DNA of 44,835 nt. Source: Bacillota bacterium. Its GTDB lineage: Bacteria; Bacillota; Clostridia; Oscillospirales; Acutalibacteraceae. Location: contig JAEWBE010000092.1 in the NCBI GenBank assembly GCA_023391275.1, positions 1-44,835 of the forward strand, written 5' to 3'. Made by a program: the position numbers and the translations under genes. Shown here in pieces: positions 1 to 8,734 of the stretch. The notes below the pieces were generated by a model, which saw only the letters and a program-made list of their open reading frames with translations, ran no database searches and was not told where the DNA came from. How positions within the stretch are numbered: the stretch's first letter is position 1; every line of letters starts with the position of its first letter.

Positions 1-516
1 CTGTTTGTGGACGGTACGCATGAAAACTTCGACCTGCTCGAACAGTACCCCGCAACCGAGTGGAACGGCGGCCGGGCGCGGCATATCTGCGGTACTTTGT
101 ACCATCTGATGCGCGGTCAGGTTTTTACGATTGAAGGCAAAAGATTTTTTACTTTCGGCGGGGGGGAAAGCAGCGAGAAGCAGATGAGAATCGAGGCCGG
201 AAAATGGTGGGAGCAGGAAATGCCCAACATTGACGAAATGCGGGAAGGCGTGAAAAACCTGCACGCTGTGGATATGAAGGTCGATTATATTATTACGCAT
301 GAGCCCGCTCCCCGGGTAACGTACCACTCTGTGAATCCAAAGGAAAATACAAATCAGCTTGAAGCTTTTTTTGATCAGCTGGTCAGGCAGGTTCAGTTCA
401 GCAAATGGTACTTTGGCGCAATTCATGTTGACCGAAAAATAACTGCGAAAAATTTCGCGGTGTTTAACGATGTGCTTCCCGTTGAGGAGCCGCAGGGTAA
501 AAGGCGGCGGCCATGA
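1..516 (+). CDS. Metallophosphoesterase, 3' fragment
   Basis: The reading frame is open from the first base, so the N-terminal part with the first metal-binding motif lies outside the window. The remaining 171 codons carry GTHENF near the start, which corresponds to the GNH(D/E) metal and phosphate motif of calcineurin-like phosphoesterases. Further on are DYIITHEPAP and FGAIHVD, which match the later histidine motifs (normally xxH and GHxH). The Asn of GNHE is Thr here and the first His of GHxH is Ala, so the site deviates from the family. The stop overlaps the sbcD start (ATGA at 513-516), which implies translational coupling with the repair nuclease genes. The substrate is unknown; the family includes protein, nucleotide and DNA phosphoesterases. 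Confidence 0.75.
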   Translation: MFVDGTHENFDLLEQYPATEWNGGRARHICGTLYHLMRGQVFTIEGKRFFTFGGGESSEKQMRIEAGKWWEQEMPNIDEMREGVKNLHAVDMKVDYIITHEPAPRVTYHSVNPKENTNQLEAFFDQLVRQVQFSKWYFGAIHVDRKITAKNFAVFNDVLPVEEPQGKRRRP

Positions 517-1661
517 AAGTATTTCATACCTCCGACTGGCACCTTGGCAAAATGATTTACGGGCATTCCCTTCTGCCGGATCAGGAGTATTTTATTGAGG
601 AAGTGTTTCTTCCCGCGATTCGTACCGAACACCCGGATCTGGTAGTGATTGCGGGGGACTTGTTTGACCGCCAGATTGCGCCTGTGGAGGCAATCCGGCT
701 TTTTGACCGCTTTCTGTCCGAAGTGAGTGCGCTGCATGTTCCGCTTGTCCTGATTTCCGGTAACCACGACGGGGCCGAGCGAATTGCCATTGGCACCGGC
801 CTGCTGCGGCAGAGTGGGATTTACATTGGCAGCAGCATTGCCGATGTGTTTCAGCCCGCCGTGATCACGGCGGGGAAGGAAACGGCGCATGTTTATCTGC
901 TTCCTTACTGCGAGCCCGCCGCGGTGCGTCAGTTCCTGAAAAAAGAGGAGATTAAAAGTTTTCAGGAAGCATACGATGCACTGCTTGGCCGTGTGCGTGC
1001 GCAGATGGATGACAGCGTGATAAATATCCTGCTTGCGCACTGCTTTGTTATGGGCGGTGCGGTGTCCGCTTCGGAAAGCCCCACCTTTGTGGGCGGAAGC
1101 TCGGAAGTAAACCCTTCGGTGTTTGAAGGCTTCGACTATGTGGCGCTCGGGCATTTGCACGGGCCGCAGCGGGCGGGGAAAAACGGACGCTATTGCGGTT
1201 CTCCGCTGAAATATTCCTTTGACGAGGCCGGTCAGCGCAAATCCTTCACAATATTGGATATACATAAAGGACTGGCAGAGGTCAGCGAATTCAGCCGTCC
1301 GCCGCTGCACGATATGCGTGTGCTTTCCGGCCTGTTTGCCGATCTGCTGCAGCAGGGGAAGGACAAGCCCGACACGGATTATCTTTATGCCAATCTGAAG
1401 GACAGAGCTCCCGTTTACATGCCCATGGACCAGCTGCGGCCGTATTATCCAAATCTGCTCGGCCTCAGCAGTGACTGGCTTTCCGCCGGGAGCGGGGGTG
1501 CACGGAACGACCTGCGTGATCAGCTGATGCACCGCAAAACGGACGACCTCTATATCTTTGAGCAGTTTCTAAGCCAGGTCTGTGCCACAGAGGCGGACAA
1601 CGCCGACCGCGCGCTGTTTTTACAGGCTCTGAATTCATGCAGGGAAGAGAATGACCTATGA
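513..1661 (+). CDS. sbcD: SbcD, nuclease subunit of the SbcCD complex
   Basis: A 382-residue protein, the usual SbcD/Mre11 size. All phosphoesterase motifs are present: HTSDWHLGK at 5-13, AGDLFDR at 47-53, SGNHD at 82-86, the AHCF histidine near 176 and GHLHGPQ near 213. The family is the Mn-dependent nuclease half of SbcCD, which opens hairpins and trims protein-blocked double-strand ends. It is the middle gene of a tightly packed operon; both start and stop overlap neighbouring genes by four bases. SbcC follows directly, so assignment to the complex is firm. Confidence 0.96.
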   Translation: MKVFHTSDWHLGKMIYGHSLLPDQEYFIEEVFLPAIRTEHPDLVVIAGDLFDRQIAPVEAIRLFDRFLSEVSALHVPLVLISGNHDGAERIAIGTGLLRQSGIYIGSSIADVFQPAVITAGKETAHVYLLPYCEPAAVRQFLKKEEIKSFQEAYDALLGRVRAQMDDSVINILLAHCFVMGGAVSASESPTFVGGSSEVNPSVFEGFDYVALGHLHGPQRAGKNGRYCGSPLKYSFDEAGQRKSFTILDIHKGLAEVSEFSRPPLHDMRVLSGLFADLLQQGKDKPDTDYLYANLKDRAPVYMPMDQLRPYYPNLLGLSSDWLSAGSGGARNDLRDQLMHRKTDDLYIFEQFLSQVCATEADNADRALFLQALNSCREENDL

Positions 1662-4369
1662 AGGCGATTCAGATTACAATGCAGGCTTTTGGTTCGTACC
1701 TTGGCCGCACCACTGTGGACTTTACCAAACTGGGGGAAAACCCCATCTTTTTAATTACCGGCGCAACAGGCGGCGGAAAGACGACCATTCTTGACGCTAT
1801 GTGCTTTGCGCTTTACTGCAAAGCGACCGGGGGCCGGCGAAGCTGGGGCAGTATGATCAGCACCGCCGCGCCGCAGGATGCGGAAACACTGGTCGACTTT
1901 GTGTTTGCACTGGGCGGTGAAACCTACCGTTTTTACCGCTCCCAGCAAAGGTACGCAGCAAGGGGTTCGGGCGCGATCAAAACAAAGGAGGAACACAGCT
2001 GCTACCGCCGTTCCGGTTCCGAATGGGAACTGATGATGACCGGCGCGGAATCCAGGATACGGGAGCAGGCGGAGCAGCTGCTTGGGCTGAACTGCGAGCA
2101 GTTTTCACAGGTGATGGTACTGCCCCAGGGCGATTTTTTAAAGCTGCTGCTTTCCAATTCGCGCGACAAGGCGCAGATGTTTCAAACTCTGTTCGCAACC
2201 GGGCGCTGGGCGCAGGTTACGCAAAAGCTCAGGCAAATGGCCGATGAAATTCAGCAGCAGGAAAACGAACTCGTCTCGGCTCAGAAACTGATTCTGGAGC
2301 GGGAAGAGATTGCCACCGCCGAGGAATTGGAGCAGAAATGCACGGGGATGGGCCAGCAGCTGGAAGCCGCGAAAGCGCAGCTTGTTTTGCTGGAGCAGGA
2401 ACTTGCAAAACGCAATACGGAACTGAACGCCGCACTTGCGCTGGGCCGCAGGTTTGAAAATGCGGAATCCCTGCGTATGGAGCTGAAAATACTGAAAAAG
2501 AACGAAACAATCATGGAGCAAAAGAGCGGCAGCCTGAAAACAAGCCGTCTTGCTAAAAATATATATCCCTATTATACTGCCTGTCAGGCCGCACAGCGTG
2601 ATTTTACTGTAAAGGCAGAGGAACAGGGGAGAGCGCAGAAAAACCGTGCCCACGCGGCACAGGAGCGGGAAGCCGCCGCTGGGCAGGCACCAGTGGCCAA
2701 GCGCTGCCGTGAAGCGGTTACAGCGCTTGCACAGCGGTACAGCAAACTTGAAACCGTACGCGGCGGTGCACAGCGCTTTGATAAAATACAAACCGATCTT
2801 AAGCAAAAGGAAGGACTGCTCGCGGCGCAGAACGCGGAGCATGCAAAACTTGCCGCCGCACTGAAGGATGCGCAGGAGCGTTACCGAACCGGGCTGGAAT
2901 ATATGCGGAGCATGCAGGACAAAAACAGGATGCTCCCGGAGCTTATGGCTGAAGTGGAAAGACTGATCAAAAGTAATGCCGCCGCCGGGCTTGCCGCCGG
3001 GTTGCAGGAAGGCGCACCGTGCCCGGTTTGCGGTGCGGTTCACCACCCCGCCCCGGCGAAACAGAGTGAAAAGCTGAACCTGGTACAAAAGGAGCTGGAA
3101 CAGGCAAAGCAGGCCGGCGAGATGCTGGCCAAATGTGAAAAACGCCTGAGGGAGCTGGAGCAGATTCAGGAACAGGCGCAAAAAAAATTGGACGAAGGCC
3201 AAACCGTTCTTTCTCAGCTTGAGAAGGAAAGCGCTGCCCTGAAAGCCGCTGCCGCCGAGGTTTCCGTTACGCTGGGGGAATACAGGAGTCTGGAACAGGT
3301 GGACAGGGAGATGGCGTCCATCCAGAAGGAAATTAAAGAAAATACCCTGCTTGCCGACCAAATTGAAGCACGTGTGGCCGCGGCGCAAAGCGCTTTGGCT
3401 GCTGCGGCCGCTGCGGACGAAGCGGCGGGGAAATCCTTTCGGGAAGCGGAACGTTCGGTACGGGAAAGCAAAGCGCGGCTCGAAGCCGAAGCTGCCGCGG
3501 CAAAACTAAAGCCGGATTTGGACTTTTCGACGATTGTGTTTTCTCCGCAGAAGGAAGCGGAACTTGAGAGGGAACTCAACGATTATTCTGTTTCCCGCAA
3601 ATCAAAGCAGGAGCAGCTGGACGAACTGGAACAGGAGCTTCAGGGGAAGGAAAAGCCGGATCTTCCGCTTGCAAGATCGCTCCAAAGCGACGCGCAGCAG
3701 AAAAACAACGAGATAGCCCAGCTGACCGGCAGCCTGACCCAGCGCGCGGATTCCGCGCATAAATCACTGAAGAAGCTGACAGAGCTTGCGAAACAGAGTA
3801 CCGGACTGGAAGAGAAATTCTCCCGTACCAGCCGCCTTGCCACGCTGCTTTCCGGCAAAACAGGCCCTAAAATCCCGCTGCAGCAGTTTGTGCTCGGTAT
3901 TATGCTTGACGATATTCTTTCCTGCGCGAACACCTTTTTTTCCACCTTCAGCAGCGGGCGGTACAGCCTGAGCCGTATTACCGGGGCCTCGGGCGGGAAT
4001 GCGTTCGGCGGGCTTGATTTACAGGTGTTTGACGCCTACAGTGGCGGTGTGCGCAGTGTGGAGACGCTTTCCGGCGGCGAGTTGTTTCTGGCTTCGCTTT
4101 CGCTTGCGTTCGGTCTTTCCGATGTGGTACAGAACTACTCCGGCAGTGTGCATCTTGACTCAATTTTTATTGATGAGGGCTTTGGCTCACTGGATCAGGA
4201 AACGCTTGACACCGCGATGAGGGCTTTGCTGCAAATTCAGCAGAGTGGACGAACCATCGGCATTATTTCACATGTCAGCGAACTGAAAACCCGCATTGCA
4301 GCACAGATTGTTGTTTCCAAAGCTGCGGACGGCGGCAGCAGAGCCGACGTGTATTCTGTTGATTCCTGA
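1658..4369 (+). CDS. sbcC: SbcC, SMC-like ATPase subunit of the SbcCD nuclease
   Basis: A 903-residue Rad50-type ATPase. The N-terminal Walker A is GATGGGKT (35-42). Two long coiled-coil arms rich in Glu, Gln, Lys and Ala flank a CPVCG zinc hook at about 455-459, where two molecules join. The C-terminal ATPase half has the signature LSGGELF (about 804), Walker B FIDEGFGSLD (about 836-845) and the H-loop SHVSEL. The length is slightly below that of E. coli SbcC, owing to shorter arms. It couples ATP hydrolysis to DNA end processing by SbcD on the nucleoid. The gene starts inside the sbcD stop (ATGA at 1658-1661) and ends just before a hairpin shared with convergent recG. Confidence 0.96.
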   Translation: MKAIQITMQAFGSYLGRTTVDFTKLGENPIFLITGATGGGKTTILDAMCFALYCKATGGRRSWGSMISTAAPQDAETLVDFVFALGGETYRFYRSQQRYAARGSGAIKTKEEHSCYRRSGSEWELMMTGAESRIREQAEQLLGLNCEQFSQVMVLPQGDFLKLLLSNSRDKAQMFQTLFATGRWAQVTQKLRQMADEIQQQENELVSAQKLILEREEIATAEELEQKCTGMGQQLEAAKAQLVLLEQELAKRNTELNAALALGRRFENAESLRMELKILKKNETIMEQKSGSLKTSRLAKNIYPYYTACQAAQRDFTVKAEEQGRAQKNRAHAAQEREAAAGQAPVAKRCREAVTALAQRYSKLETVRGGAQRFDKIQTDLKQKEGLLAAQNAEHAKLAAALKDAQERYRTGLEYMRSMQDKNRMLPELMAEVERLIKSNAAAGLAAGLQEGAPCPVCGAVHHPAPAKQSEKLNLVQKELEQAKQAGEMLAKCEKRLRELEQIQEQAQKKLDEGQTVLSQLEKESAALKAAAAEVSVTLGEYRSLEQVDREMASIQKEIKENTLLADQIEARVAAAQSALAAAAAADEAAGKSFREAERSVRESKARLEAEAAAAKLKPDLDFSTIVFSPQKEAELERELNDYSVSRKSKQEQLDELEQELQGKEKPDLPLARSLQSDAQQKNNEIAQLTGSLTQRADSAHKSLKKLTELAKQSTGLEEKFSRTSRLATLLSGKTGPKIPLQQFVLGIMLDDILSCANTFFSTFSSGRYSLSRITGASGGNAFGGLDLQVFDAYSGGVRSVETLSGGELFLASLSLAFGLSDVVQNYSGSVHLDSIFIDEGFGSLDQETLDTAMRALLQIQQSGRTIGIISHVSELKTRIAAQIVVSKAADGGSRADVYSVDS

Positions 4370-4373
4370 ATAT

Positions 4374-4407
4374 AAAAAGCGGCGTGGAACAGAAAGTTCC
4401 ACGCCGC
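4374..4407 (-). terminator. Intrinsic terminator of recG; convergent hairpin with sbcC
   Basis: GCGGCGTGGAAC (4379-4390) and GTTCCACGCCGC (4396-4407) form a perfect 12-bp stem with an AGAAA loop. On the minus strand the stem is followed by TTTTTATA, a good terminator for recG. On the plus strand there is no U-run, so it would stop sbcC transcripts less well. Confidence 0.85.
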
Positions 4408-4415
4408 TGCGCTAT

Positions 4416-6446
4416 TCAATCCGCCTTGTTTCTAAAAAGCTGTTTTACTTCCGCACGCAATCCGCGGTGCTCCGGATGTTCCAGCTCCCGATCCTCTGCA
4501 ATCATTGCTTTTGCGATGGCTTGTGCCTGTTTCAGCACGTTCATGTCGTTTATCATGTCTGCTATTTTCAAATCAGGTAGTCCATGCTGCTTTTGGCCAA
4601 AAAAGTCACCCGGACCGCGCAGTTTCAGATCCTGATCCGCAATTTTAAATCCATCACTTGTTTCGCACATGACTTTCAGCCGGGCAACCGATTCCTCGTT
4701 CTGTGCGTCGGAAATCAGGATGCAGGTGGATTTCTCCTTCCCGCGCCCGACCCGCCCGCGGAGCTGATGCAGCTGGGAAAGGCCGTAGCGCTCCGCGTTT
4801 TCAATCATCATGATGACTGCGTTCGGCACATCCACGCCAACCTCAACCACTGTGGTGGAAACCAAAACGGAAAGCCTTCCCGCCGCAAATTCCGTCATGA
4901 CGGCTTCTTTTTCTCTTGGTTTCATTCTTCCGTGCAGAACCCCGATACGGCAGCCGGGCATCCATTCGCTTTTCAGCTTTTCCGCGTATTGTGTCACGCT
5001 TGCCATATCATTGTCGCTTTCGTCAATCATCGGGCAGATAATATAGCACTGACGCCCCGCGTCAATATGTTTGCGGATAAAGCGGAACGCTCGTTGCCGC
5101 TTTTCACTGGAAACGGCGTATGTGGCAACCGGCAGCCGGCCCGGGGGAAGCTCATCCAGAATGGAAATATCCAGATCACCGTAAATCATCAATGCAAGCG
5201 TACGCGGAATCGGCGTAGCGCTCATGACCAGCATGTGGGGGTTGTCACCTTTGGCGGAAAGCGCTGCGCGCTGCGCCACTCCGAAACGGTGCTGCTCATC
5301 GGTAATTACGAGGCCGAGTCGCAGGAACTCCACACCGTCGGAAATCAGCGCATGGGTGCCGATGATCAGCTGAATCTCGCCGGATTGCAGCGCCGCTAAA
5401 ATCAGCCGCTTTTTTGCTGCGGCAATCGACCCCGTCAGAACCGCGACACGGATTCCCGTGCCTTCCAGTAATTGGGAAAGCGAGGCGTAGTGCTGTTGTG
5501 CCAGAATTTCGGTTGGGGCCATCAGAACCGCCTGCATTCCGCTTTTGATTGTGGAATAGCATAGCGCAGCCGCCACCGCGGTCTTGCCGGAACCGACATC
5601 GCCCTGAATCAGGCGGCTCATCGGATATCCGCTCATCATATCGGCGGCGGCTTCTTTGACGGCCCGCTTTTGTGCGTTTGTCGGCGTAAAGGGGAGCAGG
5701 GAATAGAATTCTGTGGAGACATCCCGCTTTAATTTTAAGTGGCTTTCCGTGCGGCAACGCCCTTTCAGACGGAGCAGACCAAGCTGAAGCACCAGCAGTT
5801 CTTCAAAAATCAGCCGTTTGCGTGCGATTTCAAGATTTTCCATGCTTTTTGGGAAGTGAATATTTTCCAGCGCAAAGCGAAGATGACAAAGCGCGTATTC
5901 CATACGGATATTCTCGGGGATAGGATCACGCATCGCATCCGGCAGCAGTTCAAGCGCGCTTTTTACCGCGTTTTCCACCATTTTGCTCGAAAGTCCCTGT
6001 GTCTGCCGATAAATCGGGCGCACGGGGGGACAGATTGCGGCGCGTGTAAATTCGGGTACGTTCATTTCCCGCTTTAAAAAATTTGCGCTTACTCTGCCGT
6101 AGAAAAGGTATTCCTCTTCCTCTTTCAGCATGGTCATAATATAGGGGTTATTGTAATAGGTAAGTTCCATATCGCTTGCCCCGTCGGTCACCATCACTTT
6201 ATACAGGGTCATCCCGCTGCGAATCCGGGTTTCTTTCGGGCGCGCGGTCACCGTTGCGCGAATTGCGCAGGGTTCGTTCAGCGGCGCTTCCTGAATCAGG
6301 TAAGGATGGCTGTAATCCTCATAAGCGCGGGGATACAGACGCAGCAAAGCGCCGATAGTCGGCGCGCCAAGCTTTTGAAAGAGCTTGGCGCGCTTCTCAC
6401 CGACGCCTTTTAAATTTTGAATATTCTGATCAAATAAAGAACTCAT
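4416..6446 (-). CDS. recG: ATP-dependent DNA helicase RecG
   Basis: A 676-residue superfamily 2 helicase of normal RecG length. The N-terminal wedge/OB-fold domain (about 1-160) binds branched DNA. The helicase core has Walker A GDVGSGKT (282-289), the DEQH box (383-386), the SATPIPRTLAL motif III region and a C-terminal QLRGRVGRG motif VI. RecG remodels stalled forks and Holliday junctions. It follows fakA by 56 bases with no terminator between, so the two are probably co-transcribed. The ATG start has a purine-rich GGAAGGGCGGG stretch upstream, a mediocre ribosome site. Long open frames opposite this gene are shadows. Confidence 0.97.
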   Translation of the reverse strand: MSSLFDQNIQNLKGVGEKRAKLFQKLGAPTIGALLRLYPRAYEDYSHPYLIQEAPLNEPCAIRATVTARPKETRIRSGMTLYKVMVTDGASDMELTYYNNPYIMTMLKEEEEYLFYGRVSANFLKREMNVPEFTRAAICPPVRPIYRQTQGLSSKMVENAVKSALELLPDAMRDPIPENIRMEYALCHLRFALENIHFPKSMENLEIARKRLIFEELLVLQLGLLRLKGRCRTESHLKLKRDVSTEFYSLLPFTPTNAQKRAVKEAAADMMSGYPMSRLIQGDVGSGKTAVAAALCYSTIKSGMQAVLMAPTEILAQQHYASLSQLLEGTGIRVAVLTGSIAAAKKRLILAALQSGEIQLIIGTHALISDGVEFLRLGLVITDEQHRFGVAQRAALSAKGDNPHMLVMSATPIPRTLALMIYGDLDISILDELPPGRLPVATYAVSSEKRQRAFRFIRKHIDAGRQCYIICPMIDESDNDMASVTQYAEKLKSEWMPGCRIGVLHGRMKPREKEAVMTEFAAGRLSVLVSTTVVEVGVDVPNAVIMMIENAERYGLSQLHQLRGRVGRGKEKSTCILISDAQNEESVARLKVMCETSDGFKIADQDLKLRGPGDFFGQKQHGLPDLKIADMINDMNVLKQAQAIAKAMIAEDRELEHPEHRGLRAEVKQLFRNKAD

Positions 6447-6502
6447 ATATCATTCACACCCGCCCTTCCCCGGGCACAGCCGCTGTGCAGGGAGGGGGAG
6501 GA

Positions 6503-8167
6503 TCACTCTACTGAAATAATAAAATAATAGACCGGCTGGCCGCCGTTAACAAGGGTCACCTCAATATCATTGCTGACCCTGCTCTTGATGCGGTTGTAAA
6601 TGTCGTTCGCCTGCGCCTCGGTAACATCTTCACCATAAATAATCGTGATAAACGAGGTGCTGCGGTTGATCATGGAACGAACCAGCTTGTTGCAGATATG
6701 GGTAATATCCTTATCGATGAACTCCAGTTTTCCGTTATTCAGGCCGAGAATGTCGCCCTCTTTAATTTTATGGCCGCCAAACTCGGAATCACGCGCGGCA
6801 AAGGTTACTGAGCCTGTTGCAACGCCGCTGGCTGCTTCCATCATATTTACCGTATTCACTTCAGTTGTGGAATCCGGGTCGTACGCCAGCATTGCGGACA
6901 GGCCCTGCGGAATCGTGCGGGTTGGCAGTACGATTACCTTACGGTCGGTTACAAGCGGAATGGTCTGCTCGGCAGCCATAATAATATTTTTATTATTCGG
7001 CAGCACAAGTACGGTTTTGGCCGGAGTTGCCATCACCGCGGCCATAATATCCTGCGTGCTCGGGTTCATGGTCTGCCCGCCGCTAACCACATGTGTGCAG
7101 CCAAGGTCGGTAAACAGGGTTTTAAGCCCGTCGCCGGCGGCAACTGCAACAAACCCTATTTCTTCAACAGGGTCAGCGGGAACAAAAGGGACGCCGGCCT
7201 TGGCTTTGGCTTCTGCATTCGCCTCCGCTGCCTTCCGGTGCTGTTCCTTCATGTTTTCAATCTTCACAGTCAGCAGCTGGCCGTAAGTCAGCGCAGCCTG
7301 CAGCGCGTTGCCGGGATCCTCAGTATGAACGTGAACCTTGATAATCTCGTCGTCATCCACAAGAACCACACAGTCACCCATTGTTTCCAGATAAGCGCGA
7401 AGTTCCTGTGAATCTTTCTGGCATTCAGGGTCACGCCCAACGATAAACTCGGTGCAGTAGGTGAAGTGAATCACCTGGTCAAACTCAGCGGCGGCATTTC
7501 TGAAAAAGTCGTCCCCGCCTGATTTTTGTTCCGCCGGATCGATATCGTTTGCAATGATCACATGATCCTTAAAGACGCTCATCATGCCGTCGAAAATATA
7601 GCACAATCCCTGACCGCCTGCGTCAACAACACCTGCTTTTTTCAGCACGGGCAAAAGCTCCGGAGTCTCTTCCAGTGATTCTGCCGCGCCCTTGCAGATT
7701 GCGCTCCAAACATAGACCACGTCGTCATCAATGGCAGCCGCAGCCTTTCCTTTTTCGCTTGCCACGCGGGAAACGGTTAAAATGGTTCCCTCCGTCGGCT
7801 TCATTACGGCTTTATAGGCAGCTTCCACACCCAAACCCAGAGCATTTGCCAAGTCTACGCCGCCCACTTCGTTCATTCCCTCAATTCCCTTTGAAAAGCC
7901 GCGGAACAGAAGGGAAAGAATAACGCCGGAATTCCCCCTTGCGCCGCGCAGCAGCGCGGAAGCGGCAGTATGGGCAACGTCCCCGGCGGCACCGCCCTGT
8001 GCCTTGGCAAGCTCGGCTGCCGCAGCGCTCATTGTCATGGACATATTTGTTCCCGTATCGCCATCCGGCACAGGAAAAATGTTTAATTCATCAACAGAAG
8101 TTTTGTGCTTTAACATATTGTTAGCGCCTGAAATAATTGCATTTCTCAGGTCAGATCCGTTAATCAC
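6503..8167 (-). CDS. fakA: FakA, fatty acid kinase catalytic subunit (DAK2/YloV family)
   Basis: A 554-residue protein. The N-terminal DhaL-type kinase domain carries PDGDTGTNM at 34-42, which binds Mg-ATP, followed by the conserved GARGNSGVILS segment. A C-terminal FakA domain completes the family layout. In Firmicutes FakA phosphorylates fatty acids bound to FakB (DegV family), feeding PlsX/PlsY phospholipid synthesis. No FakB gene is in the window. The start is GTG (8165-8167), supported by GAGGAG about ten bases upstream. It has its own promoter (8241-8269) and is separated from spoVS by a terminator. recG lies downstream in the same direction. Confidence 0.92.
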   Translation of the reverse strand: MINGSDLRNAIISGANNMLKHKTSVDELNIFPVPDGDTGTNMSMTMSAAAAELAKAQGGAAGDVAHTAASALLRGARGNSGVILSLLFRGFSKGIEGMNEVGGVDLANALGLGVEAAYKAVMKPTEGTILTVSRVASEKGKAAAAIDDDVVYVWSAICKGAAESLEETPELLPVLKKAGVVDAGGQGLCYIFDGMMSVFKDHVIIANDIDPAEQKSGGDDFFRNAAAEFDQVIHFTYCTEFIVGRDPECQKDSQELRAYLETMGDCVVLVDDDEIIKVHVHTEDPGNALQAALTYGQLLTVKIENMKEQHRKAAEANAEAKAKAGVPFVPADPVEEIGFVAVAAGDGLKTLFTDLGCTHVVSGGQTMNPSTQDIMAAVMATPAKTVLVLPNNKNIIMAAEQTIPLVTDRKVIVLPTRTIPQGLSAMLAYDPDSTTEVNTVNMMEAASGVATGSVTFAARDSEFGGHKIKEGDILGLNNGKLEFIDKDITHICNKLVRSMINRSTSFITIIYGEDVTEAQANDIYNRIKSRVSNDIEVTLVNGGQPVYYFIISVE

Positions 8168-8240
8168 TTGTCAGCACTCCTCGATTTCAACATTAGTAGT
8201 AAAACAGTATGTGATGTAATCCCATAATTTTCATTCTATC

Positions 8241-8269
8241 ATTATATCATAGAGTCATGCGAGATTCAA
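8241..8269 (-). promoter_or_regulatory. SigA-type promoter of fakA-recG
   Basis: On the minus strand TTGAAT (8264-8269), a 17-base spacer and a perfect TATAAT (8241-8246). It lies about 75 bases upstream of the fakA GTG and downstream of the spoVS terminator, so it makes fakA-recG an independent unit. Confidence 0.75.
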
Positions 8270-8304
8270 TCGTAAAATTACGTGCGGGCACGGGAGTCCG
8301 GCAA

Positions 8305-8332
8305 CAAAAAATCCCCACGAAACCGTGAGGAT
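8305..8332 (-). terminator. Intrinsic terminator of spoVS
   Basis: A short hairpin: ATCC-C-CACG, loop AAAC, CGTG-A-GGAT, with one internal mismatch (8311-8332). On the minus strand it is followed by TTTTTTG. It lies 18 bases after the spoVS stop. Confidence 0.75.
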
Positions 8333-8349
8333 ATTTGGTAAGTATTCAT

Positions 8350-8610
8350 TTACCTTGGTTCCACAATCAGTTTGATTGCGGTGCGATCTTCCCCGTCGAT
8401 GGTGATGCTGGCAAAAGCCGGAATACAGATAATATCGGTACCGGCCGGCGCGAGGTAGCCCCGGGCAATTGCGACAGCCTTAATGGCCTGGTTGGCGGCT
8501 CCTGCGCCGACAGCCTGCAATTCTACCGTTCCTGTTTCACGAATGACTCCTGCAATTGCACCTGCAACGGAATTGGGCGCTGATTTCGACGATACTTTTA
8601 ATATTTCCAT
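8350..8610 (-). CDS. spoVS: Stage V sporulation protein S
   Basis: An 86-residue protein, exactly the normal SpoVS length, with the conserved opening MEILKVSSKS, a central GAGAANQAIKAVAIARGYLAP and the end RTAIKLIVEPR. SpoVS is a small Alba-like protein required for spore coat and core maturation in Bacillus; its molecular role is not settled. The ATG is preceded by GGAGG at a good distance. It has its own promoter (8647-8675) and terminator. It sits downstream of rny and ymdB, the same order as in Bacillus subtilis, which supports the identification. Confidence 0.96.
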   Translation of the reverse strand: MEILKVSSKSAPNSVAGAIAGVIRETGTVELQAVGAGAANQAIKAVAIARGYLAPAGTDIICIPAFASITIDGEDRTAIKLIVEPR

Positions 8611-8646
8611 AGGCTATCCTCCAGACCACAGCATATTTACAGTATC

Positions 8647-8675
8647 ATCATAAATCGAATTGGAAAGATTTGCAA
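8647..8675 (-). promoter_or_regulatory. SigA-type promoter of spoVS
   Basis: On the minus strand TTGCAA (8670-8675), a 17-base spacer and TATGAT (8647-8652), about 37 bases upstream of the start codon. I see no clear SigH motif, the sigma factor reported for Bacillus spoVS. Confidence 0.55.
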
Positions 8676-8734
8676 GTATTATTTGCCAAAAAACATTAAG
8701 ATATGAAAATAATACTGTAAAAACCAACAAATAT

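Noticed and set aside
423..1532. A 369-codon open frame on the minus strand opposite sbcD
   Set aside because: It lies wholly opposite a gene with all SbcD motifs, has no recognisable domain and is rich in His, Arg and Cys, as expected for an antisense shadow.
2138..3388. A 416-codon open frame opposite the coiled-coil part of sbcC
   Set aside because: It is Phe/Leu/Cys-rich shadow coding opposite a certain gene; no ribosome site or motif.
4584..5399. A 271-codon plus-strand frame opposite recG
   Set aside because: recG is unambiguous in this stretch and the opposite frame has no domain.
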